Source: Mycolicibacterium holsaticum DSM 44478 = JCM 12374 (GTDB taxonomy: Bacteria; Actinomycetota; Actinomycetes; Mycobacteriales; Mycobacteriaceae). Taken from it: DNA of 64,000 bases. This document shows, one piece after another, positions 26,623 to 34,936 of the stretch (the first letter of the stretch is position 1; the number at the start of each line of letters is the position of its first letter). The notes under the pieces are model-generated. The model was not told the DNA's origin. It was given only the letters and a program-made list of their open reading frames with translations, and ran no database searches. The position numbers were made by a program, and so were the translations under genes. The DNA lies in contig NZ_CP080998.1 of the NCBI RefSeq assembly GCF_019645835.1, positions 1,240,001-1,304,000 on the forward strand. Reading direction: 5' to 3'.

Positions 26623-27932
26623 CGCGCTCTGCTCGCAACCTGCTGGCCGTGGCGCTGGTCGTGATACTGGCCGGCGGTGCGATTGTGCTGTTGCGCAACA
26701 CCGAACGCGTCAACCGCACACACGTCGTCGCGTACTTCGACAACGCCAACGGCATCTACCCCGGCGACGATGTCAACATCGTCGGTGTGGCCGTGGGCAA
26801 GATCGAGTCCATCGAGCCGCAGCCCGAGCGGGTCAAGATCTCGTTCTGGTACGACAACAAGTACAAGGTCCCAGCCGACGCCAAGGCCGCGATCCTGTCG
26901 CCGACGCTGGTGACCGCGCGCAGCATTCAACTGACCCCGGCCTACACCGGCGGACCGGCGATGAAAGACGACGCGGTCATTCCGCAGGACCGCACCGCCG
27001 TTCCGGTGGAATGGGACGAGGTCCGCCAACAGTTGGAGAAGCTGGCCGACACGCTGCAGCCGACCGAGCCCGGCGGCGTGAGCCCACTGGGGTCGGTCAT
27101 CAACACCACCGCGGACAACCTGCGTGGCGAAGGCGCCAACATTCGTGACACCGTCATCAAGCTGTCGCAGGCCGTGACGGCGCTGGGCGATCACAGCACC
27201 GACATCTTCTCCACCGTCAAGAATTTGGCGATCCTGGTCTCGGCACTGCAGGACAGCACCGATGTGATGCGCCAGCTCAACCAGAACCTGGCGACCGTGA
27301 CAGGCCTGCTCGCCAACGATCCCGACGAGGTCGCCGCCGCGGTTCGCGACCTCAACAACGTCGTCGGAGAAGTCCAGACATTCGTGGCCGACAACCGCGA
27401 AGCGCTGGGCACCACGTCGGACAAGCTGGCCGGGGTGACCCAGGCGCTGACCGACAGCCTCGCCGACGTCAAGCAGTTCCTGCACGTGGCGCCCAACACC
27501 CTGCAGAACTACGTGAACGTCTGGCAGCCCGCCCAGGGGGCGGCGAGCAGCTTGCCGATGCTCAACAACTTCGCCAATCCGATTTCGTTCCTGTGCGGGG
27601 GAATTCAGGCGGCGTCTCGGCTGGGCGCCGAGCAGTCGGCGAAGCTGTGCGTGCAGTACCTGGCCCCGATCCTCAAGAACCGCCAGTACAACTTCCTGCC
27701 CATCATGCAGAACGTCTTCTCCGGTGCCACGACGCGGCCGAATGAGCTGACCTACAGTGAGGACTGGCTGCGGCCGGATTACATACCGCCGCAACCTGTT
27801 CCGCCCGCGGGTCCGTCACCGGGGGCGGGTCCGCCGCCCGCGGGTCCGCCGTTGGCGGCCGAGGCTCCGGTCGCGCCGAATCCGGCCGACGGCCTGCACG
27901 GGCTGATGGTGCCTCAGGGGGTGGGGCCATGA
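26619..27932 (+). CDS. mceD: MceD, lipid-binding Mce protein
   Basis: 437 residues. N-terminal anchor (about 6-25, RNLLAVALVVILAGGAIVLL), Mce domain (about 35-115, with FDNANGIYPGDDVNIVGVAVGKIESI), long helical stalk (about 120-300), Cys-containing C-terminal region (SFLCGG, AKLCVQYL), then a Pro-rich tail. Start and stop overlap the neighbours by 4 bp (ATGA), so the cluster is translated as a coupled unit. Confidence 0.9.
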   Translation: MTRSARNLLAVALVVILAGGAIVLLRNTERVNRTHVVAYFDNANGIYPGDDVNIVGVAVGKIESIEPQPERVKISFWYDNKYKVPADAKAAILSPTLVTARSIQLTPAYTGGPAMKDDAVIPQDRTAVPVEWDEVRQQLEKLADTLQPTEPGGVSPLGSVINTTADNLRGEGANIRDTVIKLSQAVTALGDHSTDIFSTVKNLAILVSALQDSTDVMRQLNQNLATVTGLLANDPDEVAAAVRDLNNVVGEVQTFVADNREALGTTSDKLAGVTQALTDSLADVKQFLHVAPNTLQNYVNVWQPAQGAASSLPMLNNFANPISFLCGGIQAASRLGAEQSAKLCVQYLAPILKNRQYNFLPIMQNVFSGATTRPNELTYSEDWLRPDYIPPQPVPPAGPSPGAGPPPAGPPLAAEAPVAPNPADGLHGLMVPQGVGP

Positions 27933-29086
27933 TGCTGCGGCGCAGGATCTTTCGCCGGATAGCCGTCGTGGTCATGTCGGCCGGGCTGTTGTCGGGCTGT
28001 GCCGATTGGCAAGGGCTGAATTCGCTGCCGCTGCCCGGCGTCGAGGGCACCGGGCCGGGCGCGTTCACCATTCAGGCGCAGATGCCCGACGTGGACAACA
28101 TCGAGCCGAATTCCCGCGTCCGGGTTGCCGATGTGAACGTCGGCACCGTGAAGAAGATCGAGCGTCAGGGCTGGCACGCGCTGGTGACGATGGAACTCAA
28201 CGGTGACGTCGAGTTGCCCGCGAATGCGACGGCCAAACTCGGCCTGACGAGCCTGTTGGGTTCCTTGCATATCGAGTTGGCGCCGCCGACCGACGTGCCG
28301 CCGACGGGCAAGCTCAAAGAGGGCTCGCTGATCCCGTTGAAGTCGTCCAGTGCTTATCCCAGCACCGAGCAGGCACTGGCCGCTGTCGCGCTGCTGCTCA
28401 ACGGCGGCGGCATCGGCAACATTCACGACATCACCGAGGCCCTCAGCGTGGCTTTCACCGGTCGGGAGAACGACCTGCGCAGCCTGATCGAGCAGCTCGA
28501 TATCGCGATCGGCCACCTCGATGACCAGAAGCAGGACATCATCGCCGCTAGCGAGAGCCTGAACAACCTGATGGGTCAGATCGCCGAGCAGAAGCCGGTG
28601 GTGGACAAGGCGTTACGAACCGTTCCCGACGCCCTTGCCGTGCTCAGGGATCAGCGGCAGAACCTCGCCGAGGCGCTGACCCAGCTGGGCAGGTTCAGCG
28701 CGCTGGCTGCCGACTCCGTCGACCAGACCAAGGACGCTCTGGTGAAAGAACTCAAGGACCTCGGCGTGGTGCTGGAGGAGTTGGCCGACGCCGGTCCGGC
28801 GTTGACCCGCGCGCTGAGCTTCCTGCCGACCTTCCCGTTCCCCAAAGAGACGCTGACCAATTGGATGCGCGGCGATTACGCGAACCTGACGTTGGTCGTC
28901 GACCTGACGTTGAGCCGACTCGATTCGGCGATCTTCACCGGAACGCGGTTCGAGTGCAACCTGACCTGGCTGGAGCTGCAGTGGGGCCGAACCATCGGCC
29001 AGTTCCCCAGCCCGTGCAACCACAACGTGCCGGCACCGGGCGGCAACCCGTTGGTCGTTCCGTACCGCTGGGACCAGGGGCCGTAG
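27929..29086 (+). CDS. mceE: MceE, Mce-family lipoprotein (LprN-like)
   Basis: 385 residues. A lipoprotein signal ends in the lipobox LLSGC (Cys about residue 24), the usual feature that separates MceE from the other five subunits. The Mce domain follows (about 40-120, with MPDVDNIEPNSRVRVADVNVGTVKKI), then a helical region (about 150-300) and a Cys-containing end. It begins with two ATG codons, the first overlapping the mceD stop. Anchors the complex by lipid in addition to the hydrophobic helices of its partners. Confidence 0.92.
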   Translation: MMLRRRIFRRIAVVVMSAGLLSGCADWQGLNSLPLPGVEGTGPGAFTIQAQMPDVDNIEPNSRVRVADVNVGTVKKIERQGWHALVTMELNGDVELPANATAKLGLTSLLGSLHIELAPPTDVPPTGKLKEGSLIPLKSSSAYPSTEQALAAVALLLNGGGIGNIHDITEALSVAFTGRENDLRSLIEQLDIAIGHLDDQKQDIIAASESLNNLMGQIAEQKPVVDKALRTVPDALAVLRDQRQNLAEALTQLGRFSALAADSVDQTKDALVKELKDLGVVLEELADAGPALTRALSFLPTFPFPKETLTNWMRGDYANLTLVVDLTLSRLDSAIFTGTRFECNLTWLELQWGRTIGQFPSPCNHNVPAPGGNPLVVPYRWDQGP

Positions 29087-29087
29087 C

Positions 29088-30587
29088 ATGCGAATGACCC
29101 GGCAGATACTCATTCAGATGGCGGTCTTCTCCGTCATCGCGACCACTGCGCTGGCCGTCATGGTTTTGGGGTACATGCGGCTGCCCACCCTCCTGGGCGT
29201 CGGGCAGTACCGCGTGACCCTGGAATTGCCCGAGACGGGCGGGCTGTACCCCAGGAGCAATGTCACCTACCGCGGTGTGCAGGTCGGCGAGGTGAAGAGC
29301 GTCGACTTGACCGACCGCGGTGTCGAGGCGGTGCTGTCGCTGAACTCTGACGTCAGGATTCCCGCGGACCTCGAAGCCGAGGTGCACAGCGTGTCCGCCG
29401 TCGGCGAGCAGTTTGTCCAGTTGCTCCCGCGCAGCGGCGAAGGTCCGGAGTTGACGGACGGCGACGTTATCCCGCTGGCGCGCACGACGGTTCCGACGGA
29501 TATCAATGCGGTCCTCGACGATACGGCTCGCGGCCTACAGGCGATTCCGCAGGAGAACCTGAGGACCGTGGTCGACGAGGCTTATCTCGCGGTGGGCGGG
29601 CTCGGGCCCGAGTTGCGCAGGCTGGTCACCGGAAGCGCCACGCTGGCCATCGACGCCCGCAAGAATCTCGACCCGCTGCTCACGCTGATCGACCAGTCCA
29701 AGCCGGTGCTGGACACCCAGACCGACACCGCGGGCTCGATTCAGGCGTGGGCGGCGAACCTGGCGAACATCAGCGGTCAGTTGCAGAGCCAGGACCCGGC
29801 CGTCGGGGGAATTCTGGCCAAGGGTCCGGGGGCCGCCGACGAGGTGCGCTCCCTGTTCGAGCGGCTGCAGCCCACGCTGCCGATCGTGCTGGCCAACCTG
29901 GTCAGCATCGGGGAGGTGGCGGTCGCCTATCAGCCCAGCCTCGAGCAGATTCTGGTGTTGCTGCCGCAGGGCACCGCGGTCACCCAGGCCGTGGGTGTGC
30001 ACAAGCGCAACACCAAGCAGGACTACATGGGCGATGCGTTGATCTTCAATCTCAACGCGATCCTGCCTGCCCTTCCGGCGCCGCTGCCGCTGCCGCCGCA
30101 GAACCTGCCGCCGCCGTGTATGACCGGGTTCCTGCCGGCCCAGCAGCTGCGGGTACCGACCTTCGAGGACTACCCGGACCGGCCGGAGGGCGACCTCTAC
30201 TGCCGCACACCGCAGGATGCGCCGTTCAACGTGCGCGGCGCGCGCAACCTGCCCTGTGTCACCGTGCCCGGCAAGCGCGCCCCGACGTGGCAGATGTGCG
30301 AGAGCGACGAGCAGTACGTGCCGCTCAACGACGGCTACAACTGGAAGGGCGATCCCAACGCCACGCTGTCCGGGCAACCCATCCCGCATGTGCCGCCGGA
30401 CATTCCGGTCAAGGTGACGCCGCCACCGCCGGGAACCCCACCGCTGCCGGTCGCGGCCGCCGAATACGACCCCGCGTCCGGCAAGTACGTCGGACCCGAT
30501 GGGAAGGTGTACACCCAGTCCAACCTCGCCGACGGTGCGGCCGGTGAGCGGCCGTGGCAGTCGCTGCTCACTCCGCCGGGGGGTTAG
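29088..30587 (+). CDS. mceF: MceF, lipid-binding Mce protein
   Basis: 499 residues. N-terminal anchor (about 7-29, LIQMAVFSVIATTALAVMVLG), Mce domain (about 38-118, with LPETGGLYPRSNVTYRGVQVGEVKSV), helical domain (about 140-310), and a C-terminal region with several Cys (PPCMTGFLP, LYCRTPQ, LPCVTVPG, QMCESDEQY) that probably form disulfides outside the membrane. Ends with a YxPxSGKYVGPDG type repeat. Starts 1 bp after the mceE stop. The following 162 bp before the next gene contain a TATGGT box (30674-30679) that might be an internal promoter. Confidence 0.9.
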   Translation: MRMTRQILIQMAVFSVIATTALAVMVLGYMRLPTLLGVGQYRVTLELPETGGLYPRSNVTYRGVQVGEVKSVDLTDRGVEAVLSLNSDVRIPADLEAEVHSVSAVGEQFVQLLPRSGEGPELTDGDVIPLARTTVPTDINAVLDDTARGLQAIPQENLRTVVDEAYLAVGGLGPELRRLVTGSATLAIDARKNLDPLLTLIDQSKPVLDTQTDTAGSIQAWAANLANISGQLQSQDPAVGGILAKGPGAADEVRSLFERLQPTLPIVLANLVSIGEVAVAYQPSLEQILVLLPQGTAVTQAVGVHKRNTKQDYMGDALIFNLNAILPALPAPLPLPPQNLPPPCMTGFLPAQQLRVPTFEDYPDRPEGDLYCRTPQDAPFNVRGARNLPCVTVPGKRAPTWQMCESDEQYVPLNDGYNWKGDPNATLSGQPIPHVPPDIPVKVTPPPPGTPPLPVAAAEYDPASGKYVGPDGKVYTQSNLADGAAGERPWQSLLTPPGG

Positions 30588-30749
30588 CAGCACCGCTCGC
30601 GTTGATGGCCGGCCGGAACGCGGGTCGGCGCCGAAAGCGTGGAAACCGTCCCTGAGCGACCGGGCTCCGACGATATGGTGTCGAGCACGTAAGTTGGACC
30701 CGACCTGTGACCCACCCGACCAGGCCCGCAGGGGCCGTAGAGGAACCTG

Positions 30750-31433
30750 ATGGCAGACGATGCTGAGCCCACCGCCGGGAAACCGGATGATCCCACGGCA
30801 CCAGAACCAGCCGAAGACACCACGGCCGGACACGGGTCGGTGACGGAGGAAGCTGACGTCGTCGCAGCAGAAGGGGCCGCAGAAGAGGAGGATTACGACG
30901 CCGCGGCCGGCGAGGACGACGTCGTAGAGGCCCCCGTCGCCAAGCGGCGGATGTCGCATGTGCGGATGGCCACGATCATCGGTGTGGTGCTGGTCCTGGC
31001 GCTGGGCGGGTTGACCGGGTGGCTGGGTTTTCAGGCCTACAAGTCGCAGCAGGCCGACGACCAGCGCAACCTGTTCGTGCAGGTGGGCAGGCAGGGTGCG
31101 CTGAACCTCACGACGATCAACTGGGAGACCGCCGAGGCCGACGTACAACGCATCCTCGACTCGGCCACCGGCACGTTCTACGACGACTTCCAGCAGCGTT
31201 CGCAGCCGTTCGTGGAGGTCGTCAAGCAGGCACAGTCCAAGTCGGTGGGTACCGTCACCGAGGCGGGCCTGGAGTCCGAGTCGGACAACGAGGGTCAGGT
31301 GCTGGTGGCGGTGACCGTCAACACCAGCAACGCGGGCGCGCCCGAACAGCAGCCACGGGCCTGGCGGATGCGGATCACGGTGCAGAAGATCGAGGACCAA
31401 GCCAAGGTGTCCAACGTGGAGTTCGTCCCGTGA
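30750..31433 (+). CDS. Mce-associated membrane protein (Mam type)
   Basis: 227 residues. An acidic, disordered N-terminal segment (about 1-70, rich in Glu, Asp and Ala), one membrane helix (about 75-97, MATIIGVVLVLALGGLTGWLGF), and an extracytoplasmic domain of SnoaL/NTF2-like size with WETAEADVQRILDSATGTFYDDF. This is the standard layout of proteins found after mceF; some stabilise their Mce transporter. GAGG precedes the ATG. Its stop overlaps the GTG of the second such gene. Confidence 0.87.
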   Translation: MADDAEPTAGKPDDPTAPEPAEDTTAGHGSVTEEADVVAAEGAAEEEDYDAAAGEDDVVEAPVAKRRMSHVRMATIIGVVLVLALGGLTGWLGFQAYKSQQADDQRNLFVQVGRQGALNLTTINWETAEADVQRILDSATGTFYDDFQQRSQPFVEVVKQAQSKSVGTVTEAGLESESDNEGQVLVAVTVNTSNAGAPEQQPRAWRMRITVQKIEDQAKVSNVEFVP

Positions 31434-32134
31434 GCCGGCACAGCATGCCCAGGGGCAGCCGCGGCGCAGAACCCGCCGACGAGGCGGCCGGCGAGACGCC
31501 GGAGGAGACCACCGAAACCCAGGAGGCGGCCATCACCGAAACGGCTGAGGAGAACGCCGAGGTTCCGACGGACGCCGCCGAGGAGACGGTTGCGGCCGAG
31601 GAGCCGCAGATCACCGACGAACCGGAGGCCGTCGCCGAAGACAAGGGGCGGATCAACTGGTCGCGCGTGCTGGCATACGGCATCCTGCCCGGGCTCGCCC
31701 TGGTGCTCGCCATGGCCGCGGGTTACCTCAAGTGGCAGCACGATTCCGTCGCCAACGCCGACACTGCGCGCATCGAGTCGGTGCAAGCGGCCAAAGACAG
31801 CACGATCGCGATGTTGTCCTACAAGCCCGACACCGTCGACCAACAACTCAACGGCGCACGCGATCTGTTGAGCGGAGAGTTCCGCGACTCCTACACGTCG
31901 TTGATCAACGACGTGGTGATTCCGGGCGCCAAGGAGAAGCAGATCTCCGCGGTCGCCACGGTTCCTGCCGCGGCGTCGGTGTCGGCCGACCCGAACCACG
32001 CCGTGGTGTTGGTGTTCGTCAACCAGACCGTGGTCGTCGGCCAGGACGCACCCACCGACACGGCCTCTAGCGTGCGCGTCGGGTTGGACAAGGTCGGGGA
32101 TCGCTGGCTGATCTCGCAGTTCGACCCGGTCTAG
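31430..32134 (+). CDS. Second Mce-associated membrane protein (Mam type)
   Basis: 234 residues, same layout as its neighbour: an acidic N-terminal stretch (about 10-75), a membrane helix (about 80-105, VLAYGILPGLALVLAMAAGYLKW), and an extracytoplasmic domain with DSTIAMLSYKPDTVDQQLNGARDLLSGEFRDSYTS-type helices followed by beta strands ending WLISQFDPV. GTG start overlaps the upstream stop; its TAG overlaps the GTG of the hydrolase. Probably a tandem duplicate specialised as a heteromeric partner. Confidence 0.87.
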   Translation: MSRHSMPRGSRGAEPADEAAGETPEETTETQEAAITETAEENAEVPTDAAEETVAAEEPQITDEPEAVAEDKGRINWSRVLAYGILPGLALVLAMAAGYLKWQHDSVANADTARIESVQAAKDSTIAMLSYKPDTVDQQLNGARDLLSGEFRDSYTSLINDVVIPGAKEKQISAVATVPAAASVSADPNHAVVLVFVNQTVVVGQDAPTDTASSVRVGLDKVGDRWLISQFDPV

Positions 32135-33036
32135 TGGACGAGCCCGGGCTTCTCGAGGTCGCGGCGCCCAACGTGACGCTGCGGGCGTTGACCTGGGGAC
32201 CTGCGGATGCGCCGATCGCGCTGTGCCTGCACGGCTTTCCCGACAGCGCGCACGGGTGGCGCAAGGTCGCGCCGCTGTTGGTGGATGCGGGCTGGCGGGT
32301 GGTGGCGCCGTTTCTGCGCGGCTACGCGCCGTCGTCGCTGCCGTCGGACGGCAGCTACCACATCGGCGCGCTGGCGGACGACGCGCTTCGGGTGCTGGCC
32401 GCCGCGGGACCCACCGGCCGTGACGTGTTCATCGGGCACGACTGGGGTGCGATCGCCGGCGCGGGACTGGCCGCGATGCCCGACAGCCCGTTCACCAAGG
32501 CCGTGATCATGTCGGTGCCGATGCCCGCGTCGTTCCGGCCGTTGGGCCGGGTGCCCGACGCCGGACGTCTCGCCGCGCAGATACCGCACCAGCTGTTGCG
32601 CAGCTGGTACATCATGTACTTCCAATTGCCTTGGCTGCCTGAGCGTTCCACGTCGTGGGTGCTGCGCCGGCTGTGGCGGCAGTGGTCGCCGGGATATCGG
32701 GCCGACGAGGATCTGCGCCACGTCGAGGCCGCCATCGGCGACCCGGACCGCTGGCGCGCGGCGCTCGGGTACTACCGCGCCGCGGTGCGCAACTCCAAGC
32801 CGCCCGCGCAGTACGCCGGACTGCACAGCCACTGGTTGGCACCCCCGCAGATGCCGACGCTGTACCTGCACGGTTTGGATGACGGTTGCGCCTCAGCCGA
32901 TTACGCCCACTGGGTCGAACGGGTGCTGCCCGAGGGCAGCGCGGTGGCGTTGGTCGAACGCGCCGGTCATTTCCTGCAGCTGGAACAGCCCGAGGTCGTC
33001 GCGCGTCACATCGTCGACTTCGTGGGCCGGGCCTAA
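32134..33036 (+). CDS. Alpha/beta hydrolase, epoxide-hydrolase-like
   Basis: 300 residues. LHGFPDSAHGWRK gives the HGxP oxyanion motif of epoxide hydrolases and haloalkane dehalogenases, the nucleophile elbow is GHDWGA with Asp as nucleophile, and ERAGHFLQLEQPE supplies the catalytic His. A Tyr-rich cap region (SWYIMYFQLPW) is present, as in epoxide hydrolases. Likely hydrolyses an epoxide or ester of a lipid. It is joined to the mce operon by a 1-bp overlap with the second Mam gene, so it may act on the imported substrate. Confidence 0.85.
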   Translation: MDEPGLLEVAAPNVTLRALTWGPADAPIALCLHGFPDSAHGWRKVAPLLVDAGWRVVAPFLRGYAPSSLPSDGSYHIGALADDALRVLAAAGPTGRDVFIGHDWGAIAGAGLAAMPDSPFTKAVIMSVPMPASFRPLGRVPDAGRLAAQIPHQLLRSWYIMYFQLPWLPERSTSWVLRRLWRQWSPGYRADEDLRHVEAAIGDPDRWRAALGYYRAAVRNSKPPAQYAGLHSHWLAPPQMPTLYLHGLDDGCASADYAHWVERVLPEGSAVALVERAGHFLQLEQPEVVARHIVDFVGRA

Positions 33037-33046
33037 GCCTGCGCCC

Positions 33047-34309
33047 GTGGGCGCCCGCCGACTCGCCACCGTCGACGCGCAGACCTATTGGATGTCGGCA
33101 CGGATCCCCAACGATCAGTTCCTGCTGTACGGCTTCGCCGGGGCGCCCGCCGACATCGGGCGCGCGTTGCAGCAGATCCGCACCAGGGCCGAGGGCTGTC
33201 CCGAACTGCGACTGCGGGTGCGTGACCGGCCCGTCGGCTATCCCGAATGGGTCAGCGCCGAAGTGGCAGCCGATCAGTTCGTGGTGCACCCATCTCCCGA
33301 AGCGTGGCCGGATTGTCTGCGCGCGGTGGGCGCGCTGGCCGGCGACCAGCTCGACCCGCGGACGATGGCCTGGCGGCTCCATGTCTTTCCCGGTGTGACC
33401 GGCATGGCCGGCGACGGCGTGGCCACGGTGGCGGTGCTGCAGGCCGCGCACGTGCTCGGCGACGGCGTTCGGTGCTCGGCGTTGGCGGCGCTGCTGTTCG
33501 GCCGCGCCGCGGCGGTGCCCGCGCTCGCGTCGCCGCCGCCATGGCAGAGCGCCACGCTGCCGTGGCGCATGTACCGGGCCGCGCGAAGCCACCGTGACCT
33601 GGTCCGCGACACAGAGGCCGGAGTCGTCGCCCCGCAGGCACAGCCGCGTCCGGCGTTGCGCAGCAACACCCGGCCCGAGGGGGTCCGAAGTGTGCGCACG
33701 GTGATCCGGCACCGTTCGCAGATACCGGGCCCGACGGTGACGGTCGGGGTACTCGCAGCGGTGTCGGGCGCGCTGTCGGCGCATCTGCGCGAACTCGGCG
33801 ACGACCCGTCCCGGTTGGGTGCCGAGGTGCCGATGGCAACCGGCTGGATCCGCACCGCGCACAACCACTTTGGCAACGTCGGCGTCGACCTGCATCCCGA
33901 GGCGACGTACGGCGAGCGCACCGCGCGGATCGCCGCCGAATTGGAGCAGCGCCGTCGTCGCAGCGTGCATCCGGCGATGCTGGCGGCGAGCCGCGCCTCC
34001 GCGGCGCTGCCCGCCGCGCTGCTGCGATGGGGCGTTCGGCAGTTCGATCCGACGCTGCGCTCGCCGACGGTCACCGGCAACACGGTGGTGTCCAGCGTCA
34101 ACCGCGGTCCCGCCGACCTGCGCTTCGGGGACGTCCCGGTGGCGCTGACGGCCGGCTATCCGGCCCTGTCGCCGATGATGGGCGTGACCCACGGCGTACA
34201 CGGGATCGGCGACACCGTCGCGATCAGCGTGCACGCCGCGGAATCGTCGATCGGTGACATCGATGCCTACGTGGAGCGGTTGTCTGCGGTTTTGCGCACA
34301 CGCCGATAA
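33047..34309 (+). CDS. Wax ester synthase / diacylglycerol acyltransferase-like protein
   Basis: 420 residues, WS/DGAT-type condensation fold: an N-terminal VDAQTYWMSARIPNDQFLLYGF, a central catalytic H-V-L-G-D-G (in AAHVLGDGVR, about residues 141-147) matching HxxxDG, and a C-terminal domain with NHFGNVGVDLHPE and VTHGVHGIGDTVAISVHA. Members esterify alcohols or diacylglycerol with acyl-CoA to make wax esters or triacylglycerol. The sequence is divergent, so another acyl transfer is possible. GTG at 33047, 10 bp after the hydrolase; likely the last gene of the mce transcript. Confidence 0.78.
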   Translation: MGARRLATVDAQTYWMSARIPNDQFLLYGFAGAPADIGRALQQIRTRAEGCPELRLRVRDRPVGYPEWVSAEVAADQFVVHPSPEAWPDCLRAVGALAGDQLDPRTMAWRLHVFPGVTGMAGDGVATVAVLQAAHVLGDGVRCSALAALLFGRAAAVPALASPPPWQSATLPWRMYRAARSHRDLVRDTEAGVVAPQAQPRPALRSNTRPEGVRSVRTVIRHRSQIPGPTVTVGVLAAVSGALSAHLRELGDDPSRLGAEVPMATGWIRTAHNHFGNVGVDLHPEATYGERTARIAAELEQRRRRSVHPAMLAASRASAALPAALLRWGVRQFDPTLRSPTVTGNTVVSSVNRGPADLRFGDVPVALTAGYPALSPMMGVTHGVHGIGDTVAISVHAAESSIGDIDAYVERLSAVLRTRR

Positions 34310-34357
34310 GTCGGTATGCCTGGGCGGCCGATTAACAGATGGCCTAAATTCTGCTAC

Positions 34358-34891
34358 ATGACTGCTTACGACTCGGCCCTGGATTTCGGATTGTTGTTCC
34401 TGCGGGTGGTGCTGGGCGTGACGATGGCCGCGCACGGCTACAACAAGTTCTTCGGCGGTGGGCGCATCCCCGGCACCGCCGGCTGGTTCGAGAGCATCGG
34501 GATGAAGCCGGGCACATTCCACGCCCGCGTCGCCGCTGCCACCGAGATGGCGGCCGGTATCGGCCTGGCCGTCGGGCTGTTGACGCCCGTACCCGCCGCG
34601 GGCTTCGTCGCCTTGATGCTGGTCGCGGCCTGGACGGTGCACCGGGCCAACGGCTTTTTCATCGTCAAGGAGGGCTGGGAGTACAACCTGATCCTGGCCA
34701 CGACGGCGGTGGCCATTGCGACCATCGGCGCCGGCAAGTACAGCCTGGACTACCTGCTGTTCCGCGATGCCGGCATTGCCGACCTGCTGCACGGCTGGTG
34801 CGGTCTGGTGATCGCACTGGGGCTGGGGCTGGCGGGCGGCATCGGTCAGCTGGTGATCTTCTACCGCCCGCCGGCCAAAACCGACGCGTGA
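34358..34891 (+). CDS. DoxX family membrane protein
   Basis: 177 residues with four predicted membrane helices (about 8-28, 58-82, 86-103 and 140-165). LLFLRVVLGVTMAAHGYNKFF at the start is typical of the DoxX/SURF4-like family, which in M. tuberculosis is linked to thiol stress handling with SseA and SodA. ATG at 34358; TAAATT (34345-34350) ends 7 nt before it, predicting a leaderless transcript and a separate promoter from the mce operon. Confidence 0.85.
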   Translation: MTAYDSALDFGLLFLRVVLGVTMAAHGYNKFFGGGRIPGTAGWFESIGMKPGTFHARVAAATEMAAGIGLAVGLLTPVPAAGFVALMLVAAWTVHRANGFFIVKEGWEYNLILATTAVAIATIGAGKYSLDYLLFRDAGIADLLHGWCGLVIALGLGLAGGIGQLVIFYRPPAKTDA

Positions 34892-34910
34892 GCTGTTGCT
34901 CACCGCGTAG

Positions 34911-34926
34911 CTAGAACACGTTCTAG
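34911..34926. promoter_or_regulatory. KstR-like operator overlapping the DUF3556 promoter
   Basis: CTAGAACACGTTCTAG is a perfect 7-bp inverted repeat with a 2-bp spacer; its central 14 bases (34912-34925) match TNNAACNNGTTNNA at every fixed position. It overlaps the TAGTCT -10 box (34924-34929), so bound repressor would directly occlude polymerase. Binding by KstR is inferred from the consensus. Confidence 0.8.
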
Positions 34927-34936
34927 TCTTTGAGCC

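Noticed and set aside
29535..31400. A 621-codon minus-strand frame
   Set aside because: It is antisense to mceF and the first Mam gene; composition and lack of motifs mark it as a shadow frame.
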